The notes beneath the pieces were generated by a model, which was not told the DNA's origin, did not search any database, and worked only from the letters and a program-made list of their open reading frames with translations. 64,000 bases of DNA from Tersicoccus phoenicis. GTDB lineage: Bacteria > Actinomycetota > Actinomycetes > Actinomycetales > Micrococcaceae. Both the position numbers and the translations under genes were made by a program. This document shows positions 32,857-45,144 of this stretch, one piece after another (positions within the stretch are counted from its first letter, which is position 1; each line of letters opens with the position of its first letter). The stretch spans positions 1 through 64,000 of the forward strand of contig NZ_MRDE01000024.1 of the NCBI RefSeq assembly GCF_001968835.1, in the 5' to 3' direction.

Positions 32857-34494
32857 TCAGCGCACCGTGACCTGTCCCGCGTCGACCTGCCACCGCTGGT
32901 CGAGCTGCACGTTGGCGATGAGCCGGCGGTCGTGCGAGACGAGCAGCAGGGTGCCGCCGTACGACCGGAGGGCCTGCTCGAGCTGCTCGATCGCGGGTAG
33001 GTCGAGGTGGTTGGTCGGCTCGTCGAGGATGAGCAGGTTGACTCCACGGGCCTGGAGCAGCGCCATCGCGGCGCGGGTGCGCTCGCCCGGCGAGAGGCGT
33101 CCGACGAGGCTGGCGACCTGGTCGGCCTTGAGCCCGAACTTCGCCAGCAGGGTGCGGACCTCCGTCGACGCCATGGCCGGGACGGCGGCCTCGAATGCGT
33201 CGCCGAGCGGCAGACCTGCGTCCAGCGACGTGCGGGCCTGGTCGATCTCGCCGATCGCGACGCTGGCGCCGAGCGAGGCGCGTCCCTCGTCGGGGGTGAT
33301 GCGGCCGAGCAGCAGCCGCAACAGCGTGGTCTTGCCGGCGCCGTTGGGCCCGGTGATGGCGATCCGGTCGCCGGCGGCGACCTGGAGGGAGACCGGTCCG
33401 AGGACGAAGTCACCCAGCCGCTTCGTGGCCGCATCGAGCGTGGCGACGACGCTGGAGGATCGCGGGGCGGCAGCGATGTCGAACTGGAGCACCCATTCCT
33501 TGCGGGGCTCCTCGACCGCCTCGAGGCGCGCGATTCGTGACTCCATCTGACGCACCTTCTGCGCCTGCTTCTCCGACGACTCGGTCTGGGCGCGGCGGCG
33601 GATCTTGTCGTTGTCGGGCGACTTCTTCATGGCGTTGCGCACGCCCTGCGAGCTCCACTCGCGCTGGGTGCGGGCGCGGCCGACCAGGTCGGCCTTCTTG
33701 TCGGCGAACTCCTCGTAGGCCTCGCGTGCGTGCCGGCGCGCGACGGCGCGCTCCTCGAGGAACGCGTCGTAGCCGCCGTCGTACACCGCGACCTGGCCCT
33801 GCGCGAGATCGAGCTCGACGATCCGCGTGACGGAGCGAGCCAGGAACTCGCGGTCGTGCGAGACGAGCACGACGCCCGCGCGCAGGCCGCGGAGGAAGCG
33901 CTCGAGCCGCTCGAGGCCGTCGAGGTCGAGGTCGTTGGTGGGCTCGTCGAGGAGCACCACGTCGAAGCGGCTGAGCAGGAGCGCGGCGAGCGCGACCCGC
34001 GCGGCCTGTCCGCCGGACAGGTCGGTCATCAGCGCGTCGATCCCGACGCCCAACCCGAGCTCGGCGAGCGTCGCGGGTGCGCGGTCCTGAAGGTCCGGCG
34101 CGCCCGTGGCGAGCCAGTGGTCGAGTGCGGTGGCGTAGGTGTCGCCGGCGTCGGGGTGGTCGGAGCCGAGCGCGGCGGCCGCTGCCTCCATGGCCTCCAT
34201 CGCGGCGGTGGCGCCGGTCCGTCTCCCGAGGTAGCCCGCCACGGTCTCCCCCGCGACCCGCTCGTGCTCCTGCGGCAGCCAGCCCACGAAGGCGCCGGCC
34301 GGTGCCGTGGACACCGTTCCCGCCATCGGCGTCGCCTCACCACCGAGCAGCCGCAGCAGGGTGGACTTCCCGGCGCCGTTGGCCCCCACGACGCCGACCA
34401 CGTCGCCGGGTGCGACGGTGAGGTCGAGGGACTCGAAGAGGGTGCGGTGGCCATGGCCGCCGGCCAGGTCCTTCGCGACGAGGGTGCCAGTCAC
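32857..34494 (-). CDS. ABC-F family ATPase
   Basis: A 545-residue soluble protein with two ABC ATPase domains and no membrane domain, the ABC-F layout of ribosome-associated translation or antibiotic-protection factors. Walker A motifs are GANGAGKS (~38) and GPNGAGKT. Signature motifs are LSGGQ and LSPGE, and both Walker B motifs are followed by DEPTN. The linker between domains is basic and helical ([20 protein letters not shown]). GTG 34494 lies 7 nt from -10 box TAAGCT. Whether it gives drug resistance or has a housekeeping role cannot be told from sequence. Confidence 0.92.
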   Translation of the reverse strand: MTGTLVAKDLAGGHGHRTLFESLDLTVAPGDVVGVVGANGAGKSTLLRLLGGEATPMAGTVSTAPAGAFVGWLPQEHERVAGETVAGYLGRRTGATAAMEAMEAAAAALGSDHPDAGDTYATALDHWLATGAPDLQDRAPATLAELGLGVGIDALMTDLSGGQAARVALAALLLSRFDVVLLDEPTNDLDLDGLERLERFLRGLRAGVVLVSHDREFLARSVTRIVELDLAQGQVAVYDGGYDAFLEERAVARRHAREAYEEFADKKADLVGRARTQREWSSQGVRNAMKKSPDNDKIRRRAQTESSEKQAQKVRQMESRIARLEAVEEPRKEWVLQFDIAAAPRSSSVVATLDAATKRLGDFVLGPVSLQVAAGDRIAITGPNGAGKTTLLRLLLGRITPDEGRASLGASVAIGEIDQARTSLDAGLPLGDAFEAAVPAMASTEVRTLLAKFGLKADQVASLVGRLSPGERTRAAMALLQARGVNLLILDEPTNHLDLPAIEQLEQALRSYGGTLLLVSHDRRLIANVQLDQRWQVDAGQVTVR

Positions 34495-34501
34495 GCCTGC
34501 C

Positions 34502-34507
34502 AGCTTA
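34502..34507 (-). promoter_or_regulatory. -10 box of the ABC-F gene
   Basis: TAAGCT on the minus strand ends 7 nt before GTG 34494. Confidence 0.45.
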
Positions 34508-34531
34508 GGGCGGCCTGCGCGCGGATCCAGT

Positions 34532-35350
34532 CTACTCCCCGGCCGGCGTCGTCGTGCCCGGCAGGTCCACGGCGCCGCCGTAGCGGCGGTCACGGCGCGC
34601 GTAGATCTCGATGGCGTCCCACAGGGTGCGCCGGTCGACGTCGGGCCACAGCGTGTCGAGGAAGACGAACTCCGCGTAAGCGGACTGCCAGAGCAGGAAG
34701 TTGCTCAACCGCTGCTCGCCGGACGTGCGCAGGAACAGGTCCACGTCCGGCAGGTCGGGCTCGTCGAGGTAGCGCTGAATGGTCTTCTCCGTCACCGAGC
34801 CCGGCCGCAGCCGGCCCGCGGCGACGTCCGCGGCGATGGCCGAGACGGCGTCGGCGATCTCTGCGCGGCCCCCGTAGTTGACGCACATGGTCAGGTGGCA
34901 CACGTCGTTGCCCCGGGTCCGCTCCTCGGCGACCTCGAGTTCGTTCACCACCGAACGCCACAGCCGGGGCCGGCGCCCGGCCCAGCGGACGCGGACCCCC
35001 CAGGCGTCCAGCTGGTCCCGCTGCCGGCGCAGCACGTCCCGGCTGAAGCCCATCAGGAACCGCACCTCCTCGGAGGACCGCTTCCAGTTCTCGGTGGAGA
35101 ACGCGTACACACTGACGTACTGCACGCCGATCTCGATCGCGCCGGCCATCACGTCCAGCAGCGCCGCCTCACCGCGCCGGTGTCCCTCGTTGCGGGGCAG
35201 GCCGCGGGCGTTCGCCCAGCGTCCGTTCCCGTCCATGACGATCGCCACGTGCCGCGGCACCAGAGTCGGCGGCACGGCGGGCGGCCGCGCCCCGCTCGGG
35301 TGCGGAGCCGGGGGCACGGGACGGTGCTGTCCGGTGGGGTGGTCGGACAT
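34532..35350 (-). CDS. uppS: Isoprenyl transferase (undecaprenyl diphosphate synthase type)
   Basis: A 272-residue cis-prenyltransferase that builds long-chain polyprenyl diphosphate, the lipid carrier for cell-wall synthesis. Signatures: [14 protein letters not shown] with catalytic Asp, [20 protein letters not shown], and the C-terminal [19 protein letters not shown]. The first 30 residues are a Pro-rich extension common in actinobacteria. ATG 35350 starts 7 bp after the recO stop, so recO-uppS form an operon, as in mycobacteria. Confidence 0.95.
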   Translation of the reverse strand: MSDHPTGQHRPVPPAPHPSGARPPAVPPTLVPRHVAIVMDGNGRWANARGLPRNEGHRRGEAALLDVMAGAIEIGVQYVSVYAFSTENWKRSSEEVRFLMGFSRDVLRRQRDQLDAWGVRVRWAGRRPRLWRSVVNELEVAEERTRGNDVCHLTMCVNYGGRAEIADAVSAIAADVAAGRLRPGSVTEKTIQRYLDEPDLPDVDLFLRTSGEQRLSNFLLWQSAYAEFVFLDTLWPDVDRRTLWDAIEIYARRDRRYGGAVDLPGTTTPAGE

Positions 35351-35357
35351 CGGTGCG

Positions 35358-36113
35358 TCAAACCCTCTCGATGTGTTTGAGCGAACGGACGGACCGCTCC
35401 AAGTGGTACTGGGCGAAGGCGGCCACGAGGCCGGACGCTTCGTTGCGCTGTCCCGGGTCCGCGTCGACGGTGCCGGCCCAGTCGCCGGCCAACAGGGCCG
35501 CCAGCAGGGCCAGGGTGCCCGGGTCCGGGGAGGCCGAGCCCGGGGGGCGGCACACCGGGCAGACGACACCGCCGACGGGCACGGAGAATGCCCGGTGCAG
35601 ACCGGGGGCGCCGCACCGCGCGCAGTCCGTGAAGCTCGGCGCCCAGCCGGCGTCGGCCAGGGCACGCAGCAGATAGGAGTCGAGCACCGTCTGCGGAGAG
35701 TGTGTGCCCGCGGCCAGGGCGTGCAGGGCGCCGAGCAGCAGCCCGTACTGGCTGCTGGCCGATTCCGTGTCGATGTCGCTGAGCCGCTCCGCCGTCTCAC
35801 AGATCGCCGCGGCCGCCGTGTACTTGCCGTAGTCCGCGACGATCGGCTGGCCGTAGCTGGCCACCGACTCGGCCTGGGAGACGATGTCCAGGTTCCGGCC
35901 GGTGACCAGTTGCAGGTCGGCCACCATGAACGGCTCGAGCCGGGCACCGAACTTGCTGCTGGTGCGCCGCACCCCTTTCGCCACCGCTCGCACCTGCCCG
36001 TGCCGCCGGGTGAGCAGCACGATGATGCGGTCCGCTTCCCCCAGCTTGTGGGTACGGAGGATCACCCCGTGATCGCGGTACTGCCGGGAGGCGAAGGAGG
36101 AGGCTCGAGCCAC
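35358..36113 (-). CDS. recO: DNA repair protein RecO
   Basis: A 251-residue recombination mediator that loads RecA with RecR and anneals single strands. The N-terminal OB fold ([20 protein letters not shown], then [20 protein letters not shown]) is followed by a helical domain and a zinc ribbon with CARCGAP and CPVC. GTG 36113 starts 9 bp after the leuA stop. The length is normal. Confidence 0.94.
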   Translation of the reverse strand: MARASSFASRQYRDHGVILRTHKLGEADRIIVLLTRRHGQVRAVAKGVRRTSSKFGARLEPFMVADLQLVTGRNLDIVSQAESVASYGQPIVADYGKYTAAAAICETAERLSDIDTESASSQYGLLLGALHALAAGTHSPQTVLDSYLLRALADAGWAPSFTDCARCGAPGLHRAFSVPVGGVVCPVCRPPGSASPDPGTLALLAALLAGDWAGTVDADPGQRNEASGLVAAFAQYHLERSVRSLKHIERV

Positions 36114-36122
36114 GTCGGCCGC

Positions 36123-38053
<1,931 letters not shown>

Positions 38054-38059
38054 GCTTTC

Positions 38060-38065
38060 ACCCTA
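38060..38065 (-). promoter_or_regulatory. -10 box of the leuA leader transcript
   Basis: TAGGGT on the minus strand ends 6 nt before the leader-peptide GTG 38053. A -35 box is not obvious. Confidence 0.5.
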
Positions 38066-38154
38066 CACGCCCCGCCGATGCGACCGGCACACCGTCGGCG
38101 TGACCCGGGTCGGCATCACCGGGCACGGGCAGGCGACGGTCGGTCGCCGGGAGC

Positions 38155-39813
38155 TCAGAAGTTGCCGAACGCGGACTGGCAGGTGACCTGATCGGCGGTC
38201 TGCCCGTTCAGACCGCCCAGGTTGCCCCCGCCGGTCATCGTCGTGCCGCTGGTGAAGTCCTTGCCGATGTCCACCCGGACGCCGCTGATGTCGGCGGCCG
38301 GGACCACCTGGACGCGGCCGACACCGAGCACGTCAGCCAGGGCGTTGGCCTGCTCCTGGTAGCCGGGCCCGTAGAAGACCTGGGTGCCCGGCCGGGTGCC
38401 GGTGGTGGTCGCGACGGCGGACTGCGTATATCCGGCCTTCACCAGGGCCCCGGCGATCGCGGTGTCCCGGCCGTCGACGCCGGAGACGTTGCGAACGGTG
38501 ACCGGGACGACGGCCCGGGCGGCGGCGATCTGCGCCGTGTCGGTCGCCGTCGGGGTCGGGGTAACGGCCGTCGACGGCGTCGCCGTGGGGGTGGCAGGAC
38601 CGGAGCCGGTGCTCGAGCCGGTGCTCGGACCCGGGCCGGTGGCGGTGGCACTGGGAGTCGCCGAGGCGGACGGAGCACTCAGGTCCTCGTCGGCCCGGAG
38701 TTTGGCGAAGAGCGCGTCAGCGGCGCCGGTCTGCAGCTGCAGCCGGTTGGGGTCCGTCGGGTAGGGCTCCACGGGCGCGGTCACGAACGCCACTCGGGAC
38801 GGGTCGACGTTCTGCAGCTGGGTGGCCAGGTTGATCAGGGCGGGCACCTGGGCGAGTTGGTCGTCGACGGTGAGATTCTTCGTGACGGTCTCCGCGATCG
38901 AGTACAGCCGGGGCAGGTCGGTCAGCGTGCCCTCGGCCTTCACCTTCCGGACCATGGAGGCGAGGAAGCTCTGCTGAGCGCGGATCCGGCCCTCGTCGCC
39001 GCCGTTGCCGAAGCCGTGCCGGGTACGCAGGAACGCCAGCGCCGCCTCACCTTCGATACTGCTGACGCCGGCAGGAAGTTCGAGGCCGGAGGCCGGGTCG
39101 TTGATCGGCTGGTTGACGCAGACGTCGACGCCGCCGAGCGTGCGGGACAGCTCGGTGACGGCGTTGAAATCCGCCATCATGAAGTGGTCGATGTTCAGGC
39201 CGGTGAGCCGGTTGATCGCCGCGACCGTGCAGCCCGGACCGCCGGAGGCGAGGGCGCTGTTGAGCTGGCCCATGGCCCGGCCGGGGTATTCCTTGCCGGT
39301 CTGGGGGTCCTTGCACCGCGGGATGGCGACCATCAGGTCACGAGGGAAGCTGACCACGGTGATGCGCTTCCGGTCCGCCGAGACCTGCATGAGCATCATC
39401 ACGTCGGAATTTCCGGCGGTGCTGGTGTCGGTGGGGTTGCCGTACCGGGAGTCGGCCCCGCTTCGCGTGTCGGTGCCCAGGACGAGGATCTGCATCGGCT
39501 GGTTGTCGAGATTCTGGTCGGGCGGCGCGCTGGACTCGGCGTCCAGGTTCAGCGGTCTGGACGCGATGTTGCCCTGCAGACGCAACACCTGGACGCCGGC
39601 GAACACGACGCCGGCGATCACGAGCAGGGTGAGGACCGCGGCGGTGACCTTGAGCCCGCGGTGGCGCAGCTCCCGGCCGGCGTGGCGGCCGCGTCCGAGG
39701 TACTTGGGCACGGGGTGGCGGGTACGGCCGCGGGTGCGACCCGGTCCGGTGGTCGGGTGGTGGCCGTCCCGCTGGACGGGGCGATCGTCACGGGCGACGT
39801 GACGTCGACTCAT
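38155..39813 (-). CDS. LCP-family cell-wall glycopolymer ligase with LytR_C domain
   Basis: A 552-residue LytR-CpsA-Psr protein that attaches glycopolymers such as arabinogalactan to peptidoglycan on the outer face of the membrane. A basic cytoplasmic N-terminus and one membrane helix (VTAAVLTLLVIAGVVFAGV, ~55-73) come first. The LCP domain has LVLGTDTRSG, VVSFPRDLMVAIP and FLRTRHGFGNGGDEGRIRAQ with the pyrophosphate-binding Arg residues. A Pro/Thr/Ser-rich linker (~375-425) leads to a C-terminal LytR_C domain (VPVTVRNVSGVDGRDTAI). Which polymer it handles is unknown. Confidence 0.93.
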   Translation of the reverse strand: MSRRHVARDDRPVQRDGHHPTTGPGRTRGRTRHPVPKYLGRGRHAGRELRHRGLKVTAAVLTLLVIAGVVFAGVQVLRLQGNIASRPLNLDAESSAPPDQNLDNQPMQILVLGTDTRSGADSRYGNPTDTSTAGNSDVMMLMQVSADRKRITVVSFPRDLMVAIPRCKDPQTGKEYPGRAMGQLNSALASGGPGCTVAAINRLTGLNIDHFMMADFNAVTELSRTLGGVDVCVNQPINDPASGLELPAGVSSIEGEAALAFLRTRHGFGNGGDEGRIRAQQSFLASMVRKVKAEGTLTDLPRLYSIAETVTKNLTVDDQLAQVPALINLATQLQNVDPSRVAFVTAPVEPYPTDPNRLQLQTGAADALFAKLRADEDLSAPSASATPSATATGPGPSTGSSTGSGPATPTATPSTAVTPTPTATDTAQIAAARAVVPVTVRNVSGVDGRDTAIAGALVKAGYTQSAVATTTGTRPGTQVFYGPGYQEQANALADVLGVGRVQVVPAADISGVRVDIGKDFTSGTTMTGGGNLGGLNGQTADQVTCQSAFGNF

Positions 39814-39970
39814 TCACCCACCCCTTCTGGCGGTCCGGCGTCCGGCGGCGGACCGCGAACGGATCACGGGGGCGGCATCGATGGGCAGCGAATGCTGCGG
39901 CGGCCGGGCGCTCCCCGTCCCTGGCTCGCTGTATTGTGGCACACCCGTCCGGGTGCCGGCTGATCATCCG

Positions 39971-40006
39971 CCGTCCCCGCCGTCCCCGCCGTCCCCGCCG
40001 TTCCCG
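39971..40006. repeat. Four 9-bp tandem repeats between the LCP gene and era
   Basis: CCGTCCCCG three times plus CCGTTCCCG. The tract is non-coding and lies at the 3' end of era. Confidence 0.85.
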
Positions 40007-40009
40007 TGC

Positions 40010-40945
40010 TCAGAAGCCCAGCCGGGCGAGCTGCTTGGGGTCGCGCTGCCAGTCCTTGGCGATCTTCACGTGCAGGTCGAGGTACACGGGCGTGCCGAGC
40101 AGCGCCTCGATGCCCTTCCGGGCGGAGGTGCCGACCTCGCGCAACCGGGAGCCGCCACGGCCGATGATGATGGCCTTCTGCGAGGAACGCTCGACGAAGA
40201 GGTGGACCCGCACGTCGAGCAGCGGCCGGTCGGCGGGCCGGTCCTCCCGGGGGACGATCTCGTCGACGACGACGGCCAGCGAGTGCGGCAGCTCGTCGCG
40301 CACGCCCTCCAGTGCGGCCTCGCGGACGAGTTCGGCGACCATCACCGCTTCGGGCTCGTCCGTCAGTTCCCCGTCCGGGTAGAGCGGCGGTGACGGCGGC
40401 ATCGCCGCGATCAGCACGTCGGAGACGGTGCTCACCTGGAACCCGTCCACCGCGCTGACCGGCACGATCCCCGCCCAGCTCTCCCCGCCCAGCGCCTCGC
40501 GGCCGAGGCCGTCGACCGCGACCAGGGCGGCGGCCAGCGCCTCCCGGCCGACCCGGTCGGTCTTGGTGACCAGGGCATACACGGGGCGGCGGCGCAGACC
40601 CGCCAGCTTCTCGGCGATGAAGCGGTCACCGGGGCCGATCTTCTCGTCGGCCGGCAGGCAGAAGCCGATCGCGTCGACTTCACCGAGGGTCTCGGTGACG
40701 AGGTCGTTCAGGCGCTGCCCGAGCAGCGTGCGGGGCCGGTGCAGCCCGGGGGTGTCGACCAGGATCAACTGGCCGTCGGTCCGGTGAACGATGCCCCGGA
40801 TGGTGTGCCGGGTGGTCTGCGGCCGCGACGACGTGATGGCGACCTTCTGCCCCACCAACGCGTTCGTCAACGTGGACTTCCCGGCGTTCGGCCGCCCGAC
40901 CAGGCTGACGAACCCGGCGCGGAAGGGGGTCTCGGTGCGGCTCAT
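40010..40945 (-). CDS. era: GTPase Era
   Basis: A 311-residue GTPase that helps mature 16S rRNA and assemble the 30S subunit. G1 is GRPNAGKST (~18), G3 is DTPG (~64) and G4 is TKTD (~127). The C-terminal KH domain has the RNA-binding loop IIIGRGGSRLREVGTSARK. It overlaps the CNNM gene by 4 bp, the last link of a chain phoH-ybeY-CNNM-era in which every junction is a 4-bp overlap. Confidence 0.96.
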   Translation of the reverse strand: MSRTETPFRAGFVSLVGRPNAGKSTLTNALVGQKVAITSSRPQTTRHTIRGIVHRTDGQLILVDTPGLHRPRTLLGQRLNDLVTETLGEVDAIGFCLPADEKIGPGDRFIAEKLAGLRRRPVYALVTKTDRVGREALAAALVAVDGLGREALGGESWAGIVPVSAVDGFQVSTVSDVLIAAMPPSPPLYPDGELTDEPEAVMVAELVREAALEGVRDELPHSLAVVVDEIVPREDRPADRPLLDVRVHLFVERSSQKAIIIGRGGSRLREVGTSARKGIEALLGTPVYLDLHVKIAKDWQRDPKQLARLGF

Positions 40946-42309
40946 CCGGCCACCTCCTGGTGATGGGTGCCGTCGTGGCTGGTCTCGTCGATCCGGCGGT
41001 GGTGGTCCTCGGCCGCCTGGTCCGGTCCCGGGACCGGGTCGGCCAGCCGGACGATCAGGTGGGACACCCGGTTGCGGCGGCCTTCCAGCCGTTCAGCACG
41101 CAGGTCGATCCCGGCGATCGTCGCCTCACTGCCGACGATCGGGACCTTGCCGATCGCCTTGCCGAGCAGACCGCCGACGGTGTCCACCTCGTCGTCCTCC
41201 AGTTCCAGGTCGAACAGTTCGCCTAGATCCTCGACGGCGAGCTGCGCGGAGATCCGGTACCGCCCGTCGCCGAGGTCCACGACCTCCGGCCGCTCGGAGT
41301 CGTACTCGTCGACGATCTCACCGACGATCTCCTCGATCAGGTCCTCCAGGGTGACCATTCCGGCGGTCCCCCCGAATTCGTCGATCACGATCGCGACGTG
41401 CGTGCCCTCCCGCTGGAGTTCGCTGAGCAGGTCGGCCACCGGCTTCGATTCGGGCACGAATCGGACCGGCCGGGCCACCGTGTCGACGGCGGCGGCCCCG
41501 GCGTCGGGACCGGGAGTGACACCGGCGCGGTCGGTGCCGTACACGGCCGCGACGACGTCCTTGAGGTAGAGGACACCGCGAGGGTCGTCGGTGCTCTGCC
41601 CCATCACGGGCACCCGCGAATAGCCCGACCGCAGGAACAAGGACAGCGCCTGGCGCAACGTGGCACCGCTGTCGATGCCGACGATGTCGGTGCGCGGCAC
41701 CATCACGGCGCGGACCTTCGTGTCGTTCAGGTCGAAGACCGAGTGGATCAGTTCCGCCTCGCTGTCCTCGATCATCTCCGACTCGCTGGCCCGGTACACC
41801 ATCTCCCGCAGTTCGTCCTCCGTGAAGAACGCGGCGTCCGCGCGGGGGGCGCCGGGGGTGACGAGGCTGCCGACGGAGATCAGCCAGCCGGGCACCGGGC
41901 CGAGGACGACGCAGAGGGTGTGCACCAGGGGCGCGGTGGCGGTGACGACACCGACCGAGTAGGTCCGACCGAGCTGGCGGGGTGAGACGCCGACCAGCAC
42001 GAACCCGATGGCGGCCATCACGACGGTGCCGATCAGCCCGGCGATCCACGGGTTGCCGAGCGTCTCGAGCAGCAGCAGCGCGACGGCGACGGCGGCGGCC
42101 ATCTCGAACCACACCCGCCAGAACCGGGTGGCGTGCATGTGCCGGGAGGGCTCGTCGATGATTCGGCGCAGGGCACCCGCGTTGCGGCCTGCCAGCGCGG
42201 TCTCCGCGTCGTGCCGGGGCAGATACGTGAAGGCGGCCTCGGCCGCGGCGGTCAGGACGGCCCCGCAGAGGAAGACCACCATCAGCACGAGCAGCAGGGC
42301 GACGGTCAC
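40942..42309 (-). CDS. CNNM/CorC-family transporter-like membrane protein
   Basis: A 455-residue protein: an N-terminal DUF21 domain with four membrane helices (e.g. VALLLVLMVVFLCGAVLTAA, AVAVALLLLETLGNPWIAG), two CBS domains (VMVPRTDIVGIDSGATLRQA; VRFVPESKPVADLLSELQRE) and a C-terminal CorC_HlyC domain (DGRYRISAQLAVEDLGELF). The family is linked to Mg2+/Co2+ export; older annotations call it hemolysin. The conserved position between ybeY and era is typical of actinobacteria. GTG or ATG at 42309 overlaps the ybeY stop. Confidence 0.9.
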   Translation of the reverse strand: MTVALLLVLMVVFLCGAVLTAAAEAAFTYLPRHDAETALAGRNAGALRRIIDEPSRHMHATRFWRVWFEMAAAVAVALLLLETLGNPWIAGLIGTVVMAAIGFVLVGVSPRQLGRTYSVGVVTATAPLVHTLCVVLGPVPGWLISVGSLVTPGAPRADAAFFTEDELREMVYRASESEMIEDSEAELIHSVFDLNDTKVRAVMVPRTDIVGIDSGATLRQALSLFLRSGYSRVPVMGQSTDDPRGVLYLKDVVAAVYGTDRAGVTPGPDAGAAAVDTVARPVRFVPESKPVADLLSELQREGTHVAIVIDEFGGTAGMVTLEDLIEEIVGEIVDEYDSERPEVVDLGDGRYRISAQLAVEDLGELFDLELEDDEVDTVGGLLGKAIGKVPIVGSEATIAGIDLRAERLEGRRNRVSHLIVRLADPVPGPDQAAEDHHRRIDETSHDGTHHQEVAG

Positions 42310-42779
42310 GTCTCGGCCTCCCGTGGTGCGGGCCGACCGAGGTGCTCGCTCAGGAGCGTCCGCTGCAGGGCGAACATCTCGGTCTTCTCGTCGGGCTGCT
42401 CGTGGTCGTACCCCAGCAGGTGCAGGACCCCGTGGGTCACGAGCAGGAGGACCTCGTCATCGACGCTGTGGCCACCTCGCTCCGCCTGGCGGGCAGCGAC
42501 CTGCGGGCAGACGACGACGTCCCCCAGCAGACCCTCCGCGCCGGGAGCGTCCTCGGTGCCGGGACGGAGTTCGTCCATCGGGAAGGACATGACGTCCGTC
42601 GCACCGGGTTCGTCCATCCACTGCCGGTGCAGGCCGGCCATCGCCTCCTCGTCCACGAGCACGATGGACAACTCGGTCTGCGGATGCAGATGGAGTCGGT
42701 CGAACAGGTGCCGGGCGAGGGCCAGGATCCCGTCCTCGTCGACGGTGCGCGCGGACTCGTTGGAGATCTCGATACTCAC
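42306..42779 (-). CDS. ybeY: Endoribonuclease YbeY
   Basis: A 157-residue zinc endoribonuclease that trims the 3' end of 16S rRNA and takes part in ribosome quality control. The metal site HGVLHLLGYDHE (~115-126) matches the family HGxLHLxGYDH motif, and MDEPGATDVMSFPMDE is the second signature. It overlaps phoH and the CNNM gene by 4 bp on each side. Confidence 0.95.
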   Translation of the reverse strand: MSIEISNESARTVDEDGILALARHLFDRLHLHPQTELSIVLVDEEAMAGLHRQWMDEPGATDVMSFPMDELRPGTEDAPGAEGLLGDVVVCPQVAARQAERGGHSVDDEVLLLVTHGVLHLLGYDHEQPDEKTEMFALQRTLLSEHLGRPAPREAET

Positions 42780-43882
42780 GACGCCGACTCCCGCGTCCCC
42801 TGCGGGCGAGTCCGTGCCGCCGCGTCGTCGGCGCGCTTCCGTTCCCGCGCGCGGCCGTGGTCGAGGCGCTCCCGGGAACGTTCCTGGCCGCGGCGCTGCT
42901 GCTCGTCCCAGCGGCTGTACGCGTTGACGATGTCACCGACCAGCCGGTGCCGTACGACGTCGGTCGCGTCGAGCGTCGTGAAGGCGACGTCGTCGATCCC
43001 GGCGAGGATCTCGCTGACCACCCGCAGACCGGACCGCGTGCCGTGCGGCAGGTCGACCTGGGTGACGTCACCGGTGACGACGATGCGGGAGCCGAACCCG
43101 AGGCGGGTGAGGAACATCTTCATCTGCTCGGGCGTCGTGTTCTGCGCCTCGTCCAGGATGATGAACGCGTCGTTGAGGGTGCGCCCCCGCATGTAGGCCA
43201 GCGGCGCGACCTCGATCGTCCCGGCCGCCATCAACCGCGGGATCGATTCGGGGTCCATCATGTCGTGCAGCGCGTCGTACAGGGGACGCAAATACGGGTC
43301 GATCTTGTCGCTCAGGGTGCCCGGCAGGTAGCCGAGCCGCTCCCCGGCCTCCACGGCCGGGCGGGTCAGGATGATCCGGTTGACCTCGCGGTTCTGCAGC
43401 GCCTGGACGGCCTTGGCCATCGCGAGGTAGGTCTTGCCCGTGCCCGCCGGCCCGATCCCGAAGATCACCGTGTTGCTGTCGATCGCGTCGACGTACAGCT
43501 TCTGGTTCAACGTCTTCGGGCGGATGGTGCGGCCACGGCTGGACAGGATGTTCTGCGTGAGCACTTGCGCGGGACGCGCCCCGCCCGCGGTCTCGAGCAT
43601 GCTCATCAGTTGCTGGAGCGTCTGTGCGGACATCACGGTGTGCGCGGCGGCCATCTCCTTGACCTCGGCCAGCACCTCGGTGGCCCGGACGACGGCGCCC
43701 GGCTCGGTACCGCTGACCTGGACCGAGTGGCCCCGGACGGTGAGGCTGAGGGTGGGATACGTGCTCTCGATGATGCGCAGGGCCTCGTCCTGGGCGCCGA
43801 GAGCCTGAACCATCTGCTCCGGTGAATCGAAGTCGATGGTGCGCGTCTCCGTGCCGGTGGCGGTTTCGGTTGACTCGCTCAT
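42776..43882 (-). CDS. phoH: PhoH-family ATPase
   Basis: A 368-residue PhoH-like protein with a P-loop ATPase core: Walker A GPAGTGKT (~144), Walker B FIILDEAQN (~240), and the helicase-like VVTGDVTQVDLP. An N-terminal R3H-like/KH-like segment precedes it. PhoH proteins are RNA-unwinding or RNase-associated ATPases, and the constant linkage with ybeY supports an RNA function. ATG 43882 heads the phoH-ybeY-CNNM-era operon. Confidence 0.93.
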   Translation of the reverse strand: MSESTETATGTETRTIDFDSPEQMVQALGAQDEALRIIESTYPTLSLTVRGHSVQVSGTEPGAVVRATEVLAEVKEMAAAHTVMSAQTLQQLMSMLETAGGARPAQVLTQNILSSRGRTIRPKTLNQKLYVDAIDSNTVIFGIGPAGTGKTYLAMAKAVQALQNREVNRIILTRPAVEAGERLGYLPGTLSDKIDPYLRPLYDALHDMMDPESIPRLMAAGTIEVAPLAYMRGRTLNDAFIILDEAQNTTPEQMKMFLTRLGFGSRIVVTGDVTQVDLPHGTRSGLRVVSEILAGIDDVAFTTLDATDVVRHRLVGDIVNAYSRWDEQQRRGQERSRERLDHGRARERKRADDAAARTRPQGTRESAS

Positions 43883-44111
43883 GGGTGCGGCCGATCGGCC
43901 TGCCGTCGCTCCTCACGGATCTGTGGTCCCGGTCCGAGGTCCGGGTCCGGTGGGTCGGGGGTATGAGCCGGAGGTGCAGCGTGCGCCGCCTCCGGCCCTT
44001 CAGATTCTACGGCACGGGCCCCCGTGGCAGACTGGGGAGGCAGCGCGAACGGGCCGTAGTTCGCGCTCGGTGGATCCAGGCCCGACCGACGGCGGCGATC
44101 GATGACAGGAG

Positions 44112-45083
44112 GTGGCCGCGATCTTCTCGCGACGCCGAGCCCGGCCGATCGGGCCGCTGCCGGTCAGACGCGTGCTGGTGCGTCTGTTCGCCGTCATGGC
44201 CGCCCTCGGACTGCTGCTGCCGACGTTGGCCGCCTGTACGTCCCTCTCCTCGCCCCGGCCCACGGCCGCACCGAGCACCGAGGGCCAGTCCGGTTCTGCT
44301 CTGAGCCAGCCGACCGGTGCGGCCGAGTCGGTCGCGAGTACGTCGCAGGTGCCGGTGTACTGGTTGGGAGGCACCGGCGGCGGGACCTACCTGTTCCGCG
44401 AGTACCGCGTCCTTCCGGCCGGCGGCGACTCCGTCTCGACCGCGGTCTCGGCCATGATGTCGGCCAAGCCTCTCGACCCCGACTACTACACCCCGTGGCG
44501 ACCGGCATCGAGCGTCGGCTCCGCGATCGGCGACAACAACACGGTGACCGTCGACATCTCCTCCGACGCGTTCGGCGCCCAGCTCAGCCCGGATCAGGCC
44601 GATCTGGCCGTGCAACAGCTCGTGTACACGGCCACCGGGGCCGCGGCCAACGCCGGCCTGATCCCGACGGACCAGCAGAGCCGGGTGATCATCCTCGTCG
44701 ACGGGCACACCCAGTACCGAGCGTTCGGTCAGGTCACCCTCGGGGATCCGATGAGCCGCAAGATCGAGCGAGCGGCGCCGATCTGGGTGCTCGACCCGCA
44801 GGACGGCACGGTGGTGACCGGGTCCTCGGTGCGGGCCTCCGGCCGGGCGACGAGCGTGGTGAGCAGCGTCGACTGGGAGATCGGCCGCGCGACCAACGAC
44901 GGCCAGGACAGCTACCGTCGGTACCGGTCCGGTTCCGTCGCACTGCGGCCCGACGGCACCACCGGTGCCACGTTCTCCATCTCCGAGAAGCTCCCGCCCG
45001 GCAACTACCGGCTGACGTTCTTCGAGCCCGGTGACGGCGGGGCGCGGCGCTGGGCGGACAGCAAGACGATCACCATGCGCTGA
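44112..45083 (+). CDS. GerMN and Gmad2 domain lipoprotein
   Basis: A 323-residue secreted lipoprotein. The signal peptide (LVRLFAVMAALGLLLPTLAAC) ends in lipobox LAAC at Cys ~42. A GerMN domain (VPVYWLGGTGGGTYLFREYR to QQSRVIILVDG) and a C-terminal immunoglobulin-like Gmad2 domain (IWVLDPQDGTVVTGSSV to LPPGNYRLTFFE) follow. Such domains occur in spore-germination and cell-envelope proteins; in actinobacteria they are likely envelope sensors. The start is uncertain: GTG 44112 overlaps its own AGGAG. It is the only + strand gene between pyrD and the DUF3097 gene. Confidence 0.8.
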   Translation: MAAIFSRRRARPIGPLPVRRVLVRLFAVMAALGLLLPTLAACTSLSSPRPTAAPSTEGQSGSALSQPTGAAESVASTSQVPVYWLGGTGGGTYLFREYRVLPAGGDSVSTAVSAMMSAKPLDPDYYTPWRPASSVGSAIGDNNTVTVDISSDAFGAQLSPDQADLAVQQLVYTATGAAANAGLIPTDQQSRVIILVDGHTQYRAFGQVTLGDPMSRKIERAAPIWVLDPQDGTVVTGSSVRASGRATSVVSSVDWEIGRATNDGQDSYRRYRSGSVALRPDGTTGATFSISEKLPPGNYRLTFFEPGDGGARRWADSKTITMR

Positions 45084-45144
45084 GGCGGTCCGGCGGCAGG
45101 ACGCCGACGGCGGTGCCGGCCTTCTGCCCGTCCCACGCCAGCCA